Source of the DNA: Streptomyces sp. NBC_01233
GTDB taxonomy: Bacteria > Actinomycetota > Actinomycetes > Streptomycetales > Streptomycetaceae
Length of the DNA stretch: 64,000 nucleotides
NCBI RefSeq assembly: GCF_035989305.1
Contig: NZ_CP108514.1
Coordinates: 744,001 to 808,000, forward strand
Direction of reading: 5' to 3'
The notes below the pieces were generated by a model. The model was not told the origin of the DNA, did no database searches, and saw nothing but the letters and a program-made list of their open reading frames with translations. Positions 24,882 through 33,573 of this stretch are shown one piece after another. The position numbers and the translations under genes are program-made. Position 1 is the first letter of the stretch. Every line of letters begins with the position of its first letter.

Positions 24882-25111
24882 TCCGGATCACTTCCACTCG
24901 TTCCGCGGGGTGGACGTCGTCCTGCTCGGTTGCACGTCGGTGCGGGGAAGAACTGTCCGTCCGACGCCCTCGACGGGGGTGCGAGGCGGGTCGGTTCGGC
25001 GCGGACCCATTGAATCGCCCCCGCCGTGCCGGAGTCGACGTGAGCCCGGTGCGGTCCGAGCCCGCGGGCCCGCGTACTGTCTCCCTGTTCGAACCCGGGG
25101 AGGGGACATTC

Positions 25112-25810
25112 ATGCAGGTCGGAACGAGACGCGGCTTCCTGGTCGCGGCCGCCGCCATCACGGCGTCGGCGTCCGTCGGCGCCTGCCGCAAGCGGGGCGC
25201 GAACGACGATCCGCTCGACGTGCCGGCGAGCGCGAACCTGCCCGCGGCCAGGGAGTCGGTGGCCGCCGACGGCACCACGATCGTCCTCGGCGACCCGGGC
25301 GCTCCCCTGGCGGTCCGGGTGTACGAGGACCTGAGCTGCCCGGCCTGCGCCGAGTTCGAGACGGAGGGCACCGGCCCGTACCTGAAGCGGGCGGCCCGCA
25401 ATGACGCGCTGCAACTGCAGTTCACCCTGGGGTCCTTCCTCGGCCCCGGGTCGAAGTTCGCCGCGAACGCGCTGCGCGCCGCCGTGGACCAGAACAAGTT
25501 CGCCGAGTACCACCACGTGCTCTACAGCCACCAGACCCCCGCACGGAAGTCCGGGGGTTTCACGAGGGACCGGCTGCTGGCGCTGGCCGTCCTGGTCGAG
25601 GGACTGCGCGGCCCGGAGTTCGACGCGGCCGTGCAGGAGACGAAGTACCGTGAGTTCGTCGAGGCCTCCGACGAGACTCTCGGCGACTCACCCGCCGAGA
25701 GCACCCCGGCCATGGAGATCAACGGGGCCCTGGTGCAGGACGGCAGCCGTGCGCTCTACACCGACCGCAACCGTCTCTACCGGCACCTCAGGAAGGCGTC
25801 CGCGGCGTAG
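25112..25810 (+). CDS. DsbA-like thioredoxin-fold lipoprotein
   Basis: A 232-residue exported protein. The N-terminus has a twin-arginine start (TRRGFL) and lipobox SVGAC with Cys25, so it is likely Tat-translocated and lipid-anchored. The thioredoxin fold (APLAVRVYEDLSCPACAEFE) carries the redox motif CPAC at 76-79, and the family cis-proline loop corresponds to ESTPAMEING. Homologues catalyse disulfide exchange in exported proteins. GGGGAGGGG precedes ATG 25112. It converges on, and overlaps by 23 bases, a membrane-protein gene on the other strand. Confidence 0.85.
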   Translation: MQVGTRRGFLVAAAAITASASVGACRKRGANDDPLDVPASANLPAARESVAADGTTIVLGDPGAPLAVRVYEDLSCPACAEFETEGTGPYLKRAARNDALQLQFTLGSFLGPGSKFAANALRAAVDQNKFAEYHHVLYSHQTPARKSGGFTRDRLLALAVLVEGLRGPEFDAAVQETKYREFVEASDETLGDSPAESTPAMEINGALVQDGSRALYTDRNRLYRHLRKASAA

Positions 25811-26324
25811 GAGCGGGGCGGCGCGCGTACTGCCGGGCCGCGAGCCCCCAGGACAGCCCGAAGAGCAGCCAGTACGGCGACCACAGCAGCAGGTCCCAGC
25901 AGGCCAGGGTGCGCGCGAGGTCCAGGTGCGCAGGGGGTACGGAGCCCCGGCCGGCCAGCAGCCACAGGTCACCGGTGAACCCGTAGCCCAGGAGTCCGAC
26001 GGCGCGCGCCACCATGAACGCGCATCCGGCCCAGGCCCCGGCGAGCAGCACCGCGCGCCGGACTCCGCCGTGCGGTCCGAAGCGGCCGCGCAGGTGGAGG
26101 GCCGCGGCCATGCCCACCACGGCCAGCGCCACCGACAGCCTGTGTTCGGTCACCGTGTTCCCGGCGCGCTCGAGCAACTGGGCCCGGGCCGCGGGCGGTA
26201 GCGGGGTCTGGCGTGCGAGGACCGCGCCCCCGAGGGCCCAGTCGAGCTTCATCGCCCCGTACGCGAAGGAGCACCAGAAGGCCGTTCGGGCCGCCCGCGC
26301 GCCGGTCCGGTCGGCGGCCGTCAC
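25788..26324 (-). CDS. four-TM membrane protein (downstream gene of a coupled pair)
   Basis: A 178-residue protein with four hydrophobic segments (TAFWCSFAYGAMKLDWALGG, RLSVALAVVGMAAALHL, AVLLAGAWAGCAFMVARAVG and ACWDLLLWSPYWLLFGLSWG). No catalytic motif is visible and the family is not recognised. The GTG at 26324 overlaps the stop of the upstream gene (GTGA), so translation is probably coupled. Both proteins carry a short K-L motif inside their first spans (AMKLDW and LKLYMA) and may be paralogues acting together. Confidence 0.65.
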   Translation of the reverse strand: MTAADRTGARAARTAFWCSFAYGAMKLDWALGGAVLARQTPLPPAARAQLLERAGNTVTEHRLSVALAVVGMAAALHLRGRFGPHGGVRRAVLLAGAWAGCAFMVARAVGLLGYGFTGDLWLLAGRGSVPPAHLDLARTLACWDLLLWSPYWLLFGLSWGLAARQYARRPAPTPRTPS

Positions 26325-26833
26325 CGTACGGACTCCGCACGCGTGCGCCGGTGGTAGGACACGATCACCACGCACCAGGCGGTCAGTTGCGCCGCTCCCC
26401 CGAGACCGTCGGCCGCCGCGGCCCATCCGCCGGACAGCACGTCGAGTCCCTGGCGCCGCAGGGTGAGCGCCATCCCGAGCGACTGCAGCAGCAGGCCGAG
26501 GGCAAGGGCGCCGAGCACCGCCCATCGCGGGATCCACCGTCCCCAGCGGGTGACGGTCGCCGCGACCACCGCCGCTGCCACGACGCCGAGCAGCGCGTTG
26601 CCCGCCTGCGCCGACGCGGGGTGCGCGAAGCGTGCTTGCACGGCCTCGGGCGCGGGGCTGCCGGGCATCCCGATCTCCCCGCGCGCCGCCATGTACAGCT
26701 TCAGCCCCGTGTACATCAGCATGTACGCGACGGCGAGGCCCGCGGCCAGCCGTACGAAGCGGCCCGCGGGCGCGGGCCGCGCGGGCGTGAACAGCATCCG
26801 GCGCGCTCTGTCGGTGTACCCGTCGAGGATCAT
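26321..26833 (-). CDS. four-TM membrane protein (upstream gene of a coupled pair)
   Basis: A 170-residue protein with spans at ~28-50 (FVRLAAGLAVAYMLMYTGLK), ~75-95 (NALLGVVAAAVVAATVTRWG), ~100-120 and ~140-160. ATG 26833 is preferred but its AAGG is too close; the ATG at 26872 would add 13 residues. No known domain. It overlaps the following gene by four bases. No substrate or partner outside the pair can be inferred. Confidence 0.6.
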   Translation of the reverse strand: MILDGYTDRARRMLFTPARPAPAGRFVRLAAGLAVAYMLMYTGLKLYMAARGEIGMPGSPAPEAVQARFAHPASAQAGNALLGVVAAAVVAATVTRWGRWIPRWAVLGALALGLLLQSLGMALTLRRQGLDVLSGGWAAAADGLGGAAQLTAWCVVIVSYHRRTRAESVR

Positions 26834-26920
26834 GCCTTCAGGGTGACCGGCACCGTCCGCCGCGCACGTCATGCCCGGGGGGCATCCCCCTCCCCCGAAC
26901 GGTGGAGGGGCCCTCGTCCG

Positions 26921-27388
26921 TTGGGTGCGTCTTCGGGGCTGCTCAGCGCACTCGGCCCGGCCTGGATCATCGCCCGCTCGCGCAAGGGGGCCGTGACCAC
27001 CGGCGAGTGGACCTCCGGCTGGGGCTGGGCCATCCTGGCCGCCGTGACCGGCAGTACCGTCTCCGCCGCCCAGGTCCTGATGCACATCGTGCCCCCGGAC
27101 CCCGGCTACGCCGGCGCCCTGTTCGGCCTGCACCTCTACACCTGGGCCCTGATCACCTTCCTGGCCGCCGTGGCCGCCGCGGCCGCTCTCTTCCTGACCC
27201 CCTCCGGCGAACCCCTGGACGCCGGACTCACCTCCCCCGCCCTGCGCCGGGCCGGCGCCGTCACCCCCGCCGTGCTCGTCGTCTTCGCCGCCAGCAACCT
27301 GATCGCCTGCTTCCTCCTCCAGGGCTTCCACTGGCAGATGCCCGGCGACCCCACCGGATACCGGTTCTTCACCGACTTCGGCCTCTGA
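26921..27388 (+). CDS. membrane protein, possibly 5'-truncated
   Basis: A 155-residue frame from TTG 26921, supported by GGAGGGG ten bases upstream. Three strong spans are visible (WAILAAVTGSTVSAAQVLMH, YTWALITFLAAVAAAAALFL, TPAVLVVFAASNLIACFLLQ) plus a weak N-terminal one. It resembles the C-terminal part of four-TM actinobacterial membrane proteins next to redox genes, but it has no conserved cysteine pair. The lack of a normal start and its rather abrupt N-terminus suggest either a TTG-initiated gene or loss of the 5' end. Function unknown. Confidence 0.5.
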   Translation: MGASSGLLSALGPAWIIARSRKGAVTTGEWTSGWGWAILAAVTGSTVSAAQVLMHIVPPDPGYAGALFGLHLYTWALITFLAAVAAAAALFLTPSGEPLDAGLTSPALRRAGAVTPAVLVVFAASNLIACFLLQGFHWQMPGDPTGYRFFTDFGL

Positions 27389-27410
27389 ACGCTCCGGCCC
27401 CGATTCCCCA

Positions 27411-27461
27411 GCCGGATTCCCCGGCCCCGATTCCCCGTCCCTCCCGGCCGGGGAATCCGGC
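27411..27461 (+). terminator. 16-bp perfect terminator hairpin
   Basis: GCCGGATTCCCCGGCC (27411-27426) is exactly inverted at 27446-27461 with a 19-base loop, 22 bases after the stop of the membrane-protein gene. Confidence 0.7.
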
Positions 27462-27554
27462 GTTCGCGGCGGCCGCTCCCACCAGTGGACGGCCGCGGCT
27501 CGTTGCCCGGGTCGGTTATCGTCCGTCTCCCAACCGACCGATCGGCACAGGGGG

Positions 27555-27599
27555 ATGCAGCAGGTGAGCGAGAAGGACGTGCTGGCGCGGAGCCACTGA
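27555..27599 (+). pseudogene. short relic or leader ORF
   Basis: ATG 27555, just after GGGGG, opens a 14-codon frame with a second start GTG 27564 (VSEKDVLARSH) that stops at 27599. The amino acid sequence looks like the start of a real protein cut off after ~11 residues, and GGTTATCGT upstream could be a -10. It may be a truncated gene or a short leader of the gene at 27722. Confidence 0.25.
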
Positions 27600-27721
27600 C
27601 GATCACCGTCGCGGTCGGCCTGTCGTCTGCCGGCGGATCGAACGCGGGTCGCTGTGACCAGCGTCCTCGCAGTTCGGCCCCGGCGAACCGGGTGAACGAC
27701 AAGAGCGGCAGACTGGGGCGC

Positions 27722-28240
27722 ATGGACTCAGGACTCGCCGCACTGCTGGGCGCCGCCGTCGGTTCCGCCACCACCCTCGGGGCCGCGATCGTCAACGGCC
27801 GTGCTCAGGCGCGGTCCCAGCACGCGCAATGGAGCCGCCAGCATCGCCGCGACGCATACGCCCGTTACCTCAGCGCCCTCCATGACCGCGACGTCGCCAT
27901 GGACGCCGTCCTCGACGCACTGCGTTCGGACCAACCCGACCTCCCCGACACCGACGAGAAGACAGGCCGCTTCATCACCCTGGCACGCGAGGTCCATCGC
28001 GCCGTCGAGGTCGTCGTCCTCGAAGGGCCGGCACCCCTCGCGGAGGTCGCGGAACGCGTCACCCTCGCCTCCAGCGATCTCTCGCGCGTCATGCGACGCA
28101 TGGCCGAGGACGCCCACGCGGGAGACACGACCCGCAAGACCGAAGACATCGCCCTTGCCGCCGAACGAGAGCGAACTCTCTACCGAGCAGTCAAGGACTT
28201 CCGCCTCGCGGCCCGCAACACCATCGGCAAAGACAACTGA
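27722..28240 (+). CDS. membrane-anchored coiled-coil hypothetical protein
   Basis: A 172-residue protein. The first ~25 residues (LAALLGAAVGSATTLGAAIV) form one span; the rest is charged and helical with heptad-like spacing (SQHAQWSRQHRRDAYARYLS), probably cytoplasmic. This architecture is common in Streptomyces proteins of unknown role. ATG 27722 is the best start, although its ribosome site is weak; a GTG at 27692 would lengthen it slightly. No functional inference is possible. Confidence 0.6.
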   Translation: MDSGLAALLGAAVGSATTLGAAIVNGRAQARSQHAQWSRQHRRDAYARYLSALHDRDVAMDAVLDALRSDQPDLPDTDEKTGRFITLAREVHRAVEVVVLEGPAPLAEVAERVTLASSDLSRVMRRMAEDAHAGDTTRKTEDIALAAERERTLYRAVKDFRLAARNTIGKDN

Positions 28241-28342
28241 CCCAAGGATTCTCGGACCCGGCCCCGGCCCGGACCGTTGGGAGACCGAGGCTCTGTTCAG
28301 CGGCTCTGACGGTGGGGGACGCGCCGGCTCACTGGAGGGAGG

Positions 28343-28864
28343 ATGGCGGTGCACACCGTGCCCTGGGTACACGTGGTTCCCGAGCAAGGCGCCCTGCCCG
28401 TGGATCTGTTGCTGACCGGCAGGACGTACGTGGCGCGCCTCGACGGTCGGCAGATGCGCGACACGGACGCCGTCTTCATGCAGTTCTACGACGGGCTGAG
28501 GCTGCCCGACTGCTTCGGGTGGAACTGGAACGCCCTCTTCGACTGTCTGCGCGATCTGACCTGGCTGCCCGCGGACCAGTACGTACTGATCGTCGAAGCC
28601 GCGGACGAGGCCCTGTCGGGCGACCCCGCCGGACGGCGGCAGCTCTTGCGGACCCTTCTGCGGGCAGGACGGCGCTGGTCCTCCGTGCAGCGGCCCGAGG
28701 GCATCGACCTGAGCAGGCTCGTGGTCGTCATGTCCTGCGACCCGGCATCCGTTCCGGACGTGCAGGAACAGGTGCGATCGTGCTGGGAGGAGACCGTCTC
28801 GTCCCAGGAACCGCTTCGTCCCGCGGAGGCGATGTCAGTGGCCGCCCCTAGCGTCGGGGCATGA
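28343..28864 (+). CDS. barstar-like RNase inhibitor family protein
   Basis: A 173-residue protein containing a barstar fold in its first ~120 residues: DGRQMRDTDAVFMQFYDGL corresponds to helix 1, and FGWNWNALFDCLRDL to the barnase-binding helix with the conserved WNWNAL. Barstar blocks barnase-type RNases. No barnase-like gene is adjacent, so it may be an orphan immunity gene. The C-terminal ~40 residues (EEVRSCWEETVSS-like, then PAEAMSV) are extra. GGAGGGAGG abuts ATG 28343. Its stop overlaps the next gene's ATG (ATGA). Confidence 0.8.
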   Translation: MAVHTVPWVHVVPEQGALPVDLLLTGRTYVARLDGRQMRDTDAVFMQFYDGLRLPDCFGWNWNALFDCLRDLTWLPADQYVLIVEAADEALSGDPAGRRQLLRTLLRAGRRWSSVQRPEGIDLSRLVVVMSCDPASVPDVQEQVRSCWEETVSSQEPLRPAEAMSVAAPSVGA

Positions 28865-30309
28865 TCTGGACCGCCACTCAGGACACCCTCCCGCCCGTTC
28901 CGCCTGCGCAGCGGCTCGATGCCGCGCCCTCGGGGCTCGCCGAGACCGTCGAGCTGACGGCTGCCCATCTCGACTCCCCCGCCCATACCGTGGCGGTGTT
29001 CGAACGCGTCCTCGACGGTCTGGTACGGCAGGCGCACCATGACCGCCACGCGCTCGCGAACGCCCTGTCCACGGCACTGGGGCACCGCTACCCCGAAGAG
29101 GAGACCGAGGCGCACCGGCTCACCGCGGTGGACGTGGTGGTGGCCGCGCTGCTGTGGCGGGTGGCGGGGTACAGCCTCAAGCCCGAGTGCGTACGCCGGC
29201 AGCGCGGGCACGAGGAGTGCGCGCAGGGCGGGCTGGAGATGGTGATCGCGGCGCGGGTGCGCGAGATCGGGTACGCACTGCGGTCCGGCGAACCCCAGCC
29301 CTTCCTGCTGGCCACCCCCACCTGGGACACGGGCGCGCTGGAGGCGGCCGAGCTCGTGGAACGACTCGTGGAGTACCGGCGGTTGGGCATCCGTCCCGGA
29401 GCCGCCGACTTCGGGCAGGCCCTGCTGCGCGTGCGGCGGGACGATCCGGCGGTCCCTGCGGCCGCCGCGGCCGCGGCCCGGCTCGGGACCGCGGAGGGCG
29501 ATCGGCTCGCCGCCTGGCTCGGCCCGGACGGTGAACCGGGCACGGCGCGCCGCCGGATCGCCATGCCCGATCCGGGGGCGCACCGGGCCTGGGCGCGGAC
29601 CGGCGCGGCCGTGCCGCAAGTCGCCTTCGTGAGCGGCGAACGGCCGGCCCTGCGGTGGGAGTTCCCGGATGCGTTTCAGTGGCTGCGCCGCCCCCACGAG
29701 GGCTTCACCCAGTGCTACCACTGGGACGCCGGCCATGCCGTGCGGGCGTCGGTCCTGCCCGAGGACCGGGACACCCAGGCCGCGTGGCTGCTGCCGGGCG
29801 TGACGCTGGCCGCGACGGCCGGCGATCACGGCGGCGCCTGGATGCTGCCGCACCTCGCCCTGCTGGGCGGGCCGGCGGGGCCCGGGCTGCACGCCGCCAT
29901 GGCGGCGGGGATGGGCGGACGGTACCCGGAGAGCCGCCGCCCGGCGGTGGAGGCCCTGCTGGTACTGGCGGGGCGGGGCGAGCTGGACGCCCCGCTGCTG
30001 GGGCGCGAGCTGGCCTCGATGGTGACCCTGGGCACGGTCAAGCCCAACCGGCTTGCGGATGCGGCCCGTTCGGCGGCGGCAGCAGGCGCGTACGCCACGG
30101 TGTGGGCCGTCCTCGCCGAGGTACTTCCGGCCCTCCTGCCTTCGGTACGGGGTGCGGGCGAGATGCTGGCCGTCGCCGCCGAGTGCGTGGAGCGCTGCGC
30201 GGCCACGGGCCTCGTGCCGGCAGAGGTGGCGGCAGCGGCGGCCCGTACCGGGTCGTCCCGGCTGGTCACCGAAGCCCGCCGCCTGACCTCCGCGCTCACC
30301 GGCGCCTGA
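28861..30309 (+). CDS. large helical protein, DUF6493-like (possibly N-truncated)
   Basis: A 482-residue, mostly helical protein. The N-terminal 120 residues (RVLDGLVRQAHHDRHALANA, LTAVDVVVAALLWRVAGYS) and the alanine-rich C-terminal helices resemble the C-terminal part of DUF6493-type proteins. Those are usually much longer and encoded near SWIM, MoxR and VWA genes, so this copy may have lost its N-terminus. That assignment is tentative. The ATG at 28861 overlaps the barstar-like stop, indicating coupling. No catalytic motif is visible. Confidence 0.55.
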   Translation: MIWTATQDTLPPVPPAQRLDAAPSGLAETVELTAAHLDSPAHTVAVFERVLDGLVRQAHHDRHALANALSTALGHRYPEEETEAHRLTAVDVVVAALLWRVAGYSLKPECVRRQRGHEECAQGGLEMVIAARVREIGYALRSGEPQPFLLATPTWDTGALEAAELVERLVEYRRLGIRPGAADFGQALLRVRRDDPAVPAAAAAAARLGTAEGDRLAAWLGPDGEPGTARRRIAMPDPGAHRAWARTGAAVPQVAFVSGERPALRWEFPDAFQWLRRPHEGFTQCYHWDAGHAVRASVLPEDRDTQAAWLLPGVTLAATAGDHGGAWMLPHLALLGGPAGPGLHAAMAAGMGGRYPESRRPAVEALLVLAGRGELDAPLLGRELASMVTLGTVKPNRLADAARSAAAAGAYATVWAVLAEVLPALLPSVRGAGEMLAVAAECVERCAATGLVPAEVAAAAARTGSSRLVTEARRLTSALTGA

Positions 30310-30718
30310 ACCTCCCGGCGATCGGCCGGAACCGGCCTCCTCCGCTCCCCCGGTTCCTCGGGCCGCCCTCCGCGCCGGGCCCGACGGCGGGGCGGGGCGC
30401 GCAGGCTGACGGCTCCTCACGGGTCGTGACGAAGGGAATTCGGCAGGTAGTAATTAGGTGAATTCCTGACTGAATTCCAGTCAACAAGCCTCCACATGCT
30501 ATCTCGATTTGATAACAACCCGCCCCGAATGGCCTGGACCATTATCGCGCAACGCGCGTAACTCCCCTTGCTTTACTGCGAATTGACTGTTCGTCAAATC
30601 AAGCCGACAGGTAACGGAATGATTTCTCGAAGCGGACTCCAGTTTGTCCGAATTCTCCGCGGCATTCGTCTGACAGGCTTCCGCGAACCCAGTCATCCGA
30701 CAACGATTTGAGGTGCCC
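30310..30718. other. AT-rich intergenic region upstream of the metalloprotease
   Basis: After ~110 G/C-rich bases, positions 30425-30718 fall to about 50% GC, much lower than the surroundings. The segment holds two GAATTC sites six bases apart (30460-30477), an inverted repeat TTGAC-N5-GTCAA (30583-30597) whose left arm looks like a -35 box, and the ribosome site at 30710. It is the control region of the protease gene; no ORF is seen. Confidence 0.55.
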
Positions 30719-32779
30719 ATGACAGGACGACGCAGACGTCGCGCCGCCGCCGACCACCGCCGCAAACCGCGGAGGTTGATACTCATCACCGCCGCCACGG
30801 CAACGGCGGCGGTGATCGCCGCAGGCATCGCGTACTCCGGAATCGGCGACGGTGCCCAGGCGGCGGCGCCCGTACAGGCCGCGGAGGCCGCCGCACCGGC
30901 CGCCGCCCCTGCCCGGGACCAGGAGCCCGAGCCGATCGCCGCCGCGCCCTCCAACGAGAACGCGCGCGGCATGGTCTACGACGGCCTCCAGGCCGCGCCG
31001 AAGGGCGACCGGTGCGTCGGCGTCTACCGCACCGACACCGGCCTGTGCACCCACGGCCCCGACGCCCCGCCCAAGGGCGTCGACATCACGAAGGAGATCC
31101 CGCCGGCGGTCAAGGAGTCGGCCCCGGCGGCAGACCCGTCCCGCCCCGCCGCCGAAGACCCGGCCACCAAGGAAGGTGGCGGGCGTCCTCAGGACGCGCC
31201 CGCCGCCGACGCCGCGGCGACCAAGGCGACCGCGCCCGAACCGGCTGCCGCCGGCAGCAGCCAGGCCGTCGCCGCGGGCCCCGCGGGCCAGACGGTCCAG
31301 TGCGAGGGCGACGGCAGCACCGGCAACCGCGTACAGGTCGTGTACGTCCACGCCCCCGGCAAGGACCGCTACTCCGAGTACGTCGCCTCGTTCCGCAAGT
31401 GGGCGGCCGACGCCGACCTCATCTACTCGGCGAGCGCCCAGGAGACCGGCGGCGTACGCCACATCCGCTACGTCACGGCCGCGGACTGCACCCCCACGGT
31501 GCTCAACATCGAGCTCCCGGCCTCGGCCCTGGCCGAGTTCAGCGCGACCAACAACGCGCTCGCCGGCAAGGGCCTCGACCGCCGCGACCGCAAGTACATG
31601 ATCTTCGCGGACACGCAGGTCTACTGCGGCATCGGCACCTTCGCGGGCGACGAGCGGCCCGGCCAGGCCAACCAGAGCAACTTCGGCCCGTCCTACGGGC
31701 GTACGGACTCCGGCTGCTGGGGCGGCCACACCGCCGCCCACGAACTCGGGCACAACCTGGGCGCGGTCAACAACAGCGCCCCGAACACCAGCCGCGGCGC
31801 CCACTGCACCGACGAGTACGACGTCATGTGCTACTCGGACACCCCGTACTACCCGCAGATGCGCAACATCTGCACCAACCAGGCAGCCGAGAACATCCTG
31901 GACTGCAACCACGACGACTACTTCCACACCAGCCCCAAGGCCGGAAGCTACCTGGCCACGCACTGGAACATCGCCGACAACCAGTTCCTGATGCGCACGA
32001 AGGGCGGTAACGGTACCGACCCGGGTCCGAACCCGACGCCGACGCCGACGAAGAAGCCGACGCCCACGCCGACGAAGAAGCCCGGCGGCGGCCCGGCCGT
32101 GACGGCGGCCCAGGTCCAGTCCGACTCCGTCGTGGTGAGCTGGCCCAAGGTCGAGGGTGCCTCCTGGTACCAGGTGATGCTGAACGGCAAGCACCTGACC
32201 TGGGTCCAGTCGCAGGCGCTGCGCATCTACAACCTCCAGCCCAACACGTCGTACACGGTCACCGTCTCCGTCCGCGACAGCTCCGGACGTGACAGCGGAC
32301 CCGGCAAGGCCGCGTCCTTCAAGACACCGGGAGCGGGCGGCGGGGCGACCACCCCGGGCAGCAAGTACACGCTCGGCAACGGCAGCACCGGCATGGCCGC
32401 CGAGGTGTGGGGCGGCCGCACCGCCGACGGCACGGTGCTCGTCGGCGGCCGCGCCAACGGGTACGCCCAGCAGCAGTGGTTCTTCGACGACGCCGGCAAC
32501 GGCCAGGTCCGCATGCGGTCCGCGGTCTCCGGCAAGTGCCTGCAGCCGGGCGGATCGCCCGCCGCGGGCATGTGGGTCGCGCAGCAGCCCTGCGACAAGG
32601 GTAACGGCGCGCAGGCCTGGAAGCTGACCTCCCGCGGTGGCGCGGTCACCGTCACCGACCCGAGCGGCGGCTTCGCCCTCACCGTCAGCAACCGCCCCTA
32701 CTACGGGAACTGGCTGCTCGACCTCCAGCGTGCGGACGGCCGCGCGGCGCAGGCCTGGACCGTCCAGAAGGCCGGCTGA
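30719..32779 (+). CDS. secreted metalloprotease with FnIII and ricin-type domains
   Basis: A 686-residue exported enzyme. A basic start and span (RRLILITAATATAAVIAAGI) form the signal anchor; a proline/alanine linker runs to ~190. The protease domain carries HELGHNLGAV at 341-350 and the downstream Cys/Met-turn HCTDEYDVMCYS, where the first His is probably the third zinc ligand. A PTPTKKP linker leads to a fibronectin III domain (VTAAQVQSDSVVVSWPKV) and a ricin-B-like lectin repeat (VSGKCLQPGG, QAWKLT). It probably degrades extracellular protein bound to polysaccharide. GAGG precedes ATG 30719. Confidence 0.85.
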   Translation: MTGRRRRRAAADHRRKPRRLILITAATATAAVIAAGIAYSGIGDGAQAAAPVQAAEAAAPAAAPARDQEPEPIAAAPSNENARGMVYDGLQAAPKGDRCVGVYRTDTGLCTHGPDAPPKGVDITKEIPPAVKESAPAADPSRPAAEDPATKEGGGRPQDAPAADAAATKATAPEPAAAGSSQAVAAGPAGQTVQCEGDGSTGNRVQVVYVHAPGKDRYSEYVASFRKWAADADLIYSASAQETGGVRHIRYVTAADCTPTVLNIELPASALAEFSATNNALAGKGLDRRDRKYMIFADTQVYCGIGTFAGDERPGQANQSNFGPSYGRTDSGCWGGHTAAHELGHNLGAVNNSAPNTSRGAHCTDEYDVMCYSDTPYYPQMRNICTNQAAENILDCNHDDYFHTSPKAGSYLATHWNIADNQFLMRTKGGNGTDPGPNPTPTPTKKPTPTPTKKPGGGPAVTAAQVQSDSVVVSWPKVEGASWYQVMLNGKHLTWVQSQALRIYNLQPNTSYTVTVSVRDSSGRDSGPGKAASFKTPGAGGGATTPGSKYTLGNGSTGMAAEVWGGRTADGTVLVGGRANGYAQQQWFFDDAGNGQVRMRSAVSGKCLQPGGSPAAGMWVAQQPCDKGNGAQAWKLTSRGGAVTVTDPSGGFALTVSNRPYYGNWLLDLQRADGRAAQAWTVQKAG

Positions 32780-32851
32780 GCACTGCCGCGACTCGATGCC
32801 ACGGCGCCCCGGGCCCCCGCGGCCCCGGCGTCGTGACGTCGTGAACCCGCC

Positions 32852-32886
32852 CCGGCGGACGGCCGCCCCGCGCGGCCGTCCGCCGG
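32852..32886 (+). terminator. 14-bp hairpin after the metalloprotease
   Basis: CCGGCGGACGGCCG (32852-32865) and CGGCCGTCCGCCGG (32873-32886) are perfect arms around a 7-base loop, between the protease and the next gene. Confidence 0.65.
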
Positions 32887-32917
32887 TCCCCCTCATCTCG
32901 ACCGGAGCACCCCGACG

Positions 32918-33559
32918 ATGCGCATACGAATCGCTTTCTCGGCCGTCCTGACCGCACTCGGCCTCATGATGCTGACCCCTGTTGCGGCCCACGCCCACGG
33001 AGACACCGTGAAGGTGGTGGTGACCGGGCAGCGGACGGGCCACGTCACCGCCGACATCACCTGGGAGAACGACGGGGACGCCGTCGACGAGGCGGTCGCC
33101 GCCACCGTGAACGCGGTCAGCGTCGACGGGTCCCGCACCGTGGGGCCCTGGCGCCTGGTCCGCGATCCCGCCGCGGCGCCTGCCGGCTGGACCACGGCCG
33201 AGACACTGCCGCCGGGTTCGTGGAAGGTCAGCGTCGACGTGGGGTTCCCGGCCCTCGGACACGGCGACCTCGAAGTCGCCGTACCCGTGGTGGACCCGGC
33301 TCCGGGCACCGGCGCGCCGACCGCCTCCGCCCCGGCTCCGGGCACGCCGACCGCCGCACAGCCCTCGGCCGCCGCCCCGTCGGCCGGTTCGCCCTCGGCC
33401 GCCGCCCCGGCCGCGTCCACGGCGCAGGTGCCGGCCGCCGACACCGAGGGGTACGCCGTCTGGTGGACGACGGCGGGTGTGGCGGCGACCGCCCTGGCGG
33501 GGGCGGCCGTCGGTCTCTTCCTGCGCCGCCGCCGGGTGCGCCGCGGGCGGCTCGGATAG
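32918..33559 (+). CDS. exported, C-terminally membrane-anchored protein
   Basis: A 213-residue protein with a signal peptide (MRIRIAFSAVLTALGLMMLT, cleavage after AHA), a beta-rich domain beginning HGDTVKVVVTGQRTG and ending ~130, a long PSAAAP-type linker, and a C-terminal span (VAATALAGAAVGLFL) with an RRRR stop-transfer. The fold could be CopC/immunoglobulin-like, as the mature N-terminal histidine (HAHGD) suggests, but copper binding is not demonstrated. ATG 32918. It lies downstream of the protease but behind a hairpin. Confidence 0.65.
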   Translation: MRIRIAFSAVLTALGLMMLTPVAAHAHGDTVKVVVTGQRTGHVTADITWENDGDAVDEAVAATVNAVSVDGSRTVGPWRLVRDPAAAPAGWTTAETLPPGSWKVSVDVGFPALGHGDLEVAVPVVDPAPGTGAPTASAPAPGTPTAAQPSAAAPSAGSPSAAAPAASTAQVPAADTEGYAVWWTTAGVAATALAGAAVGLFLRRRRVRRGRLG

Positions 33560-33573
33560 CAGAGCCGTCGAAC

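Larger units (their letters stand above)
27389..27721. other. intergenic region with terminator and a short relic ORF
   Basis: The left part holds three copies of GATTCCCC and the 16-bp hairpin listed separately. A 14-codon ORF (27555-27599) follows. Nothing else with coding bias is seen before the gene at 27722. Confidence 0.5.
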
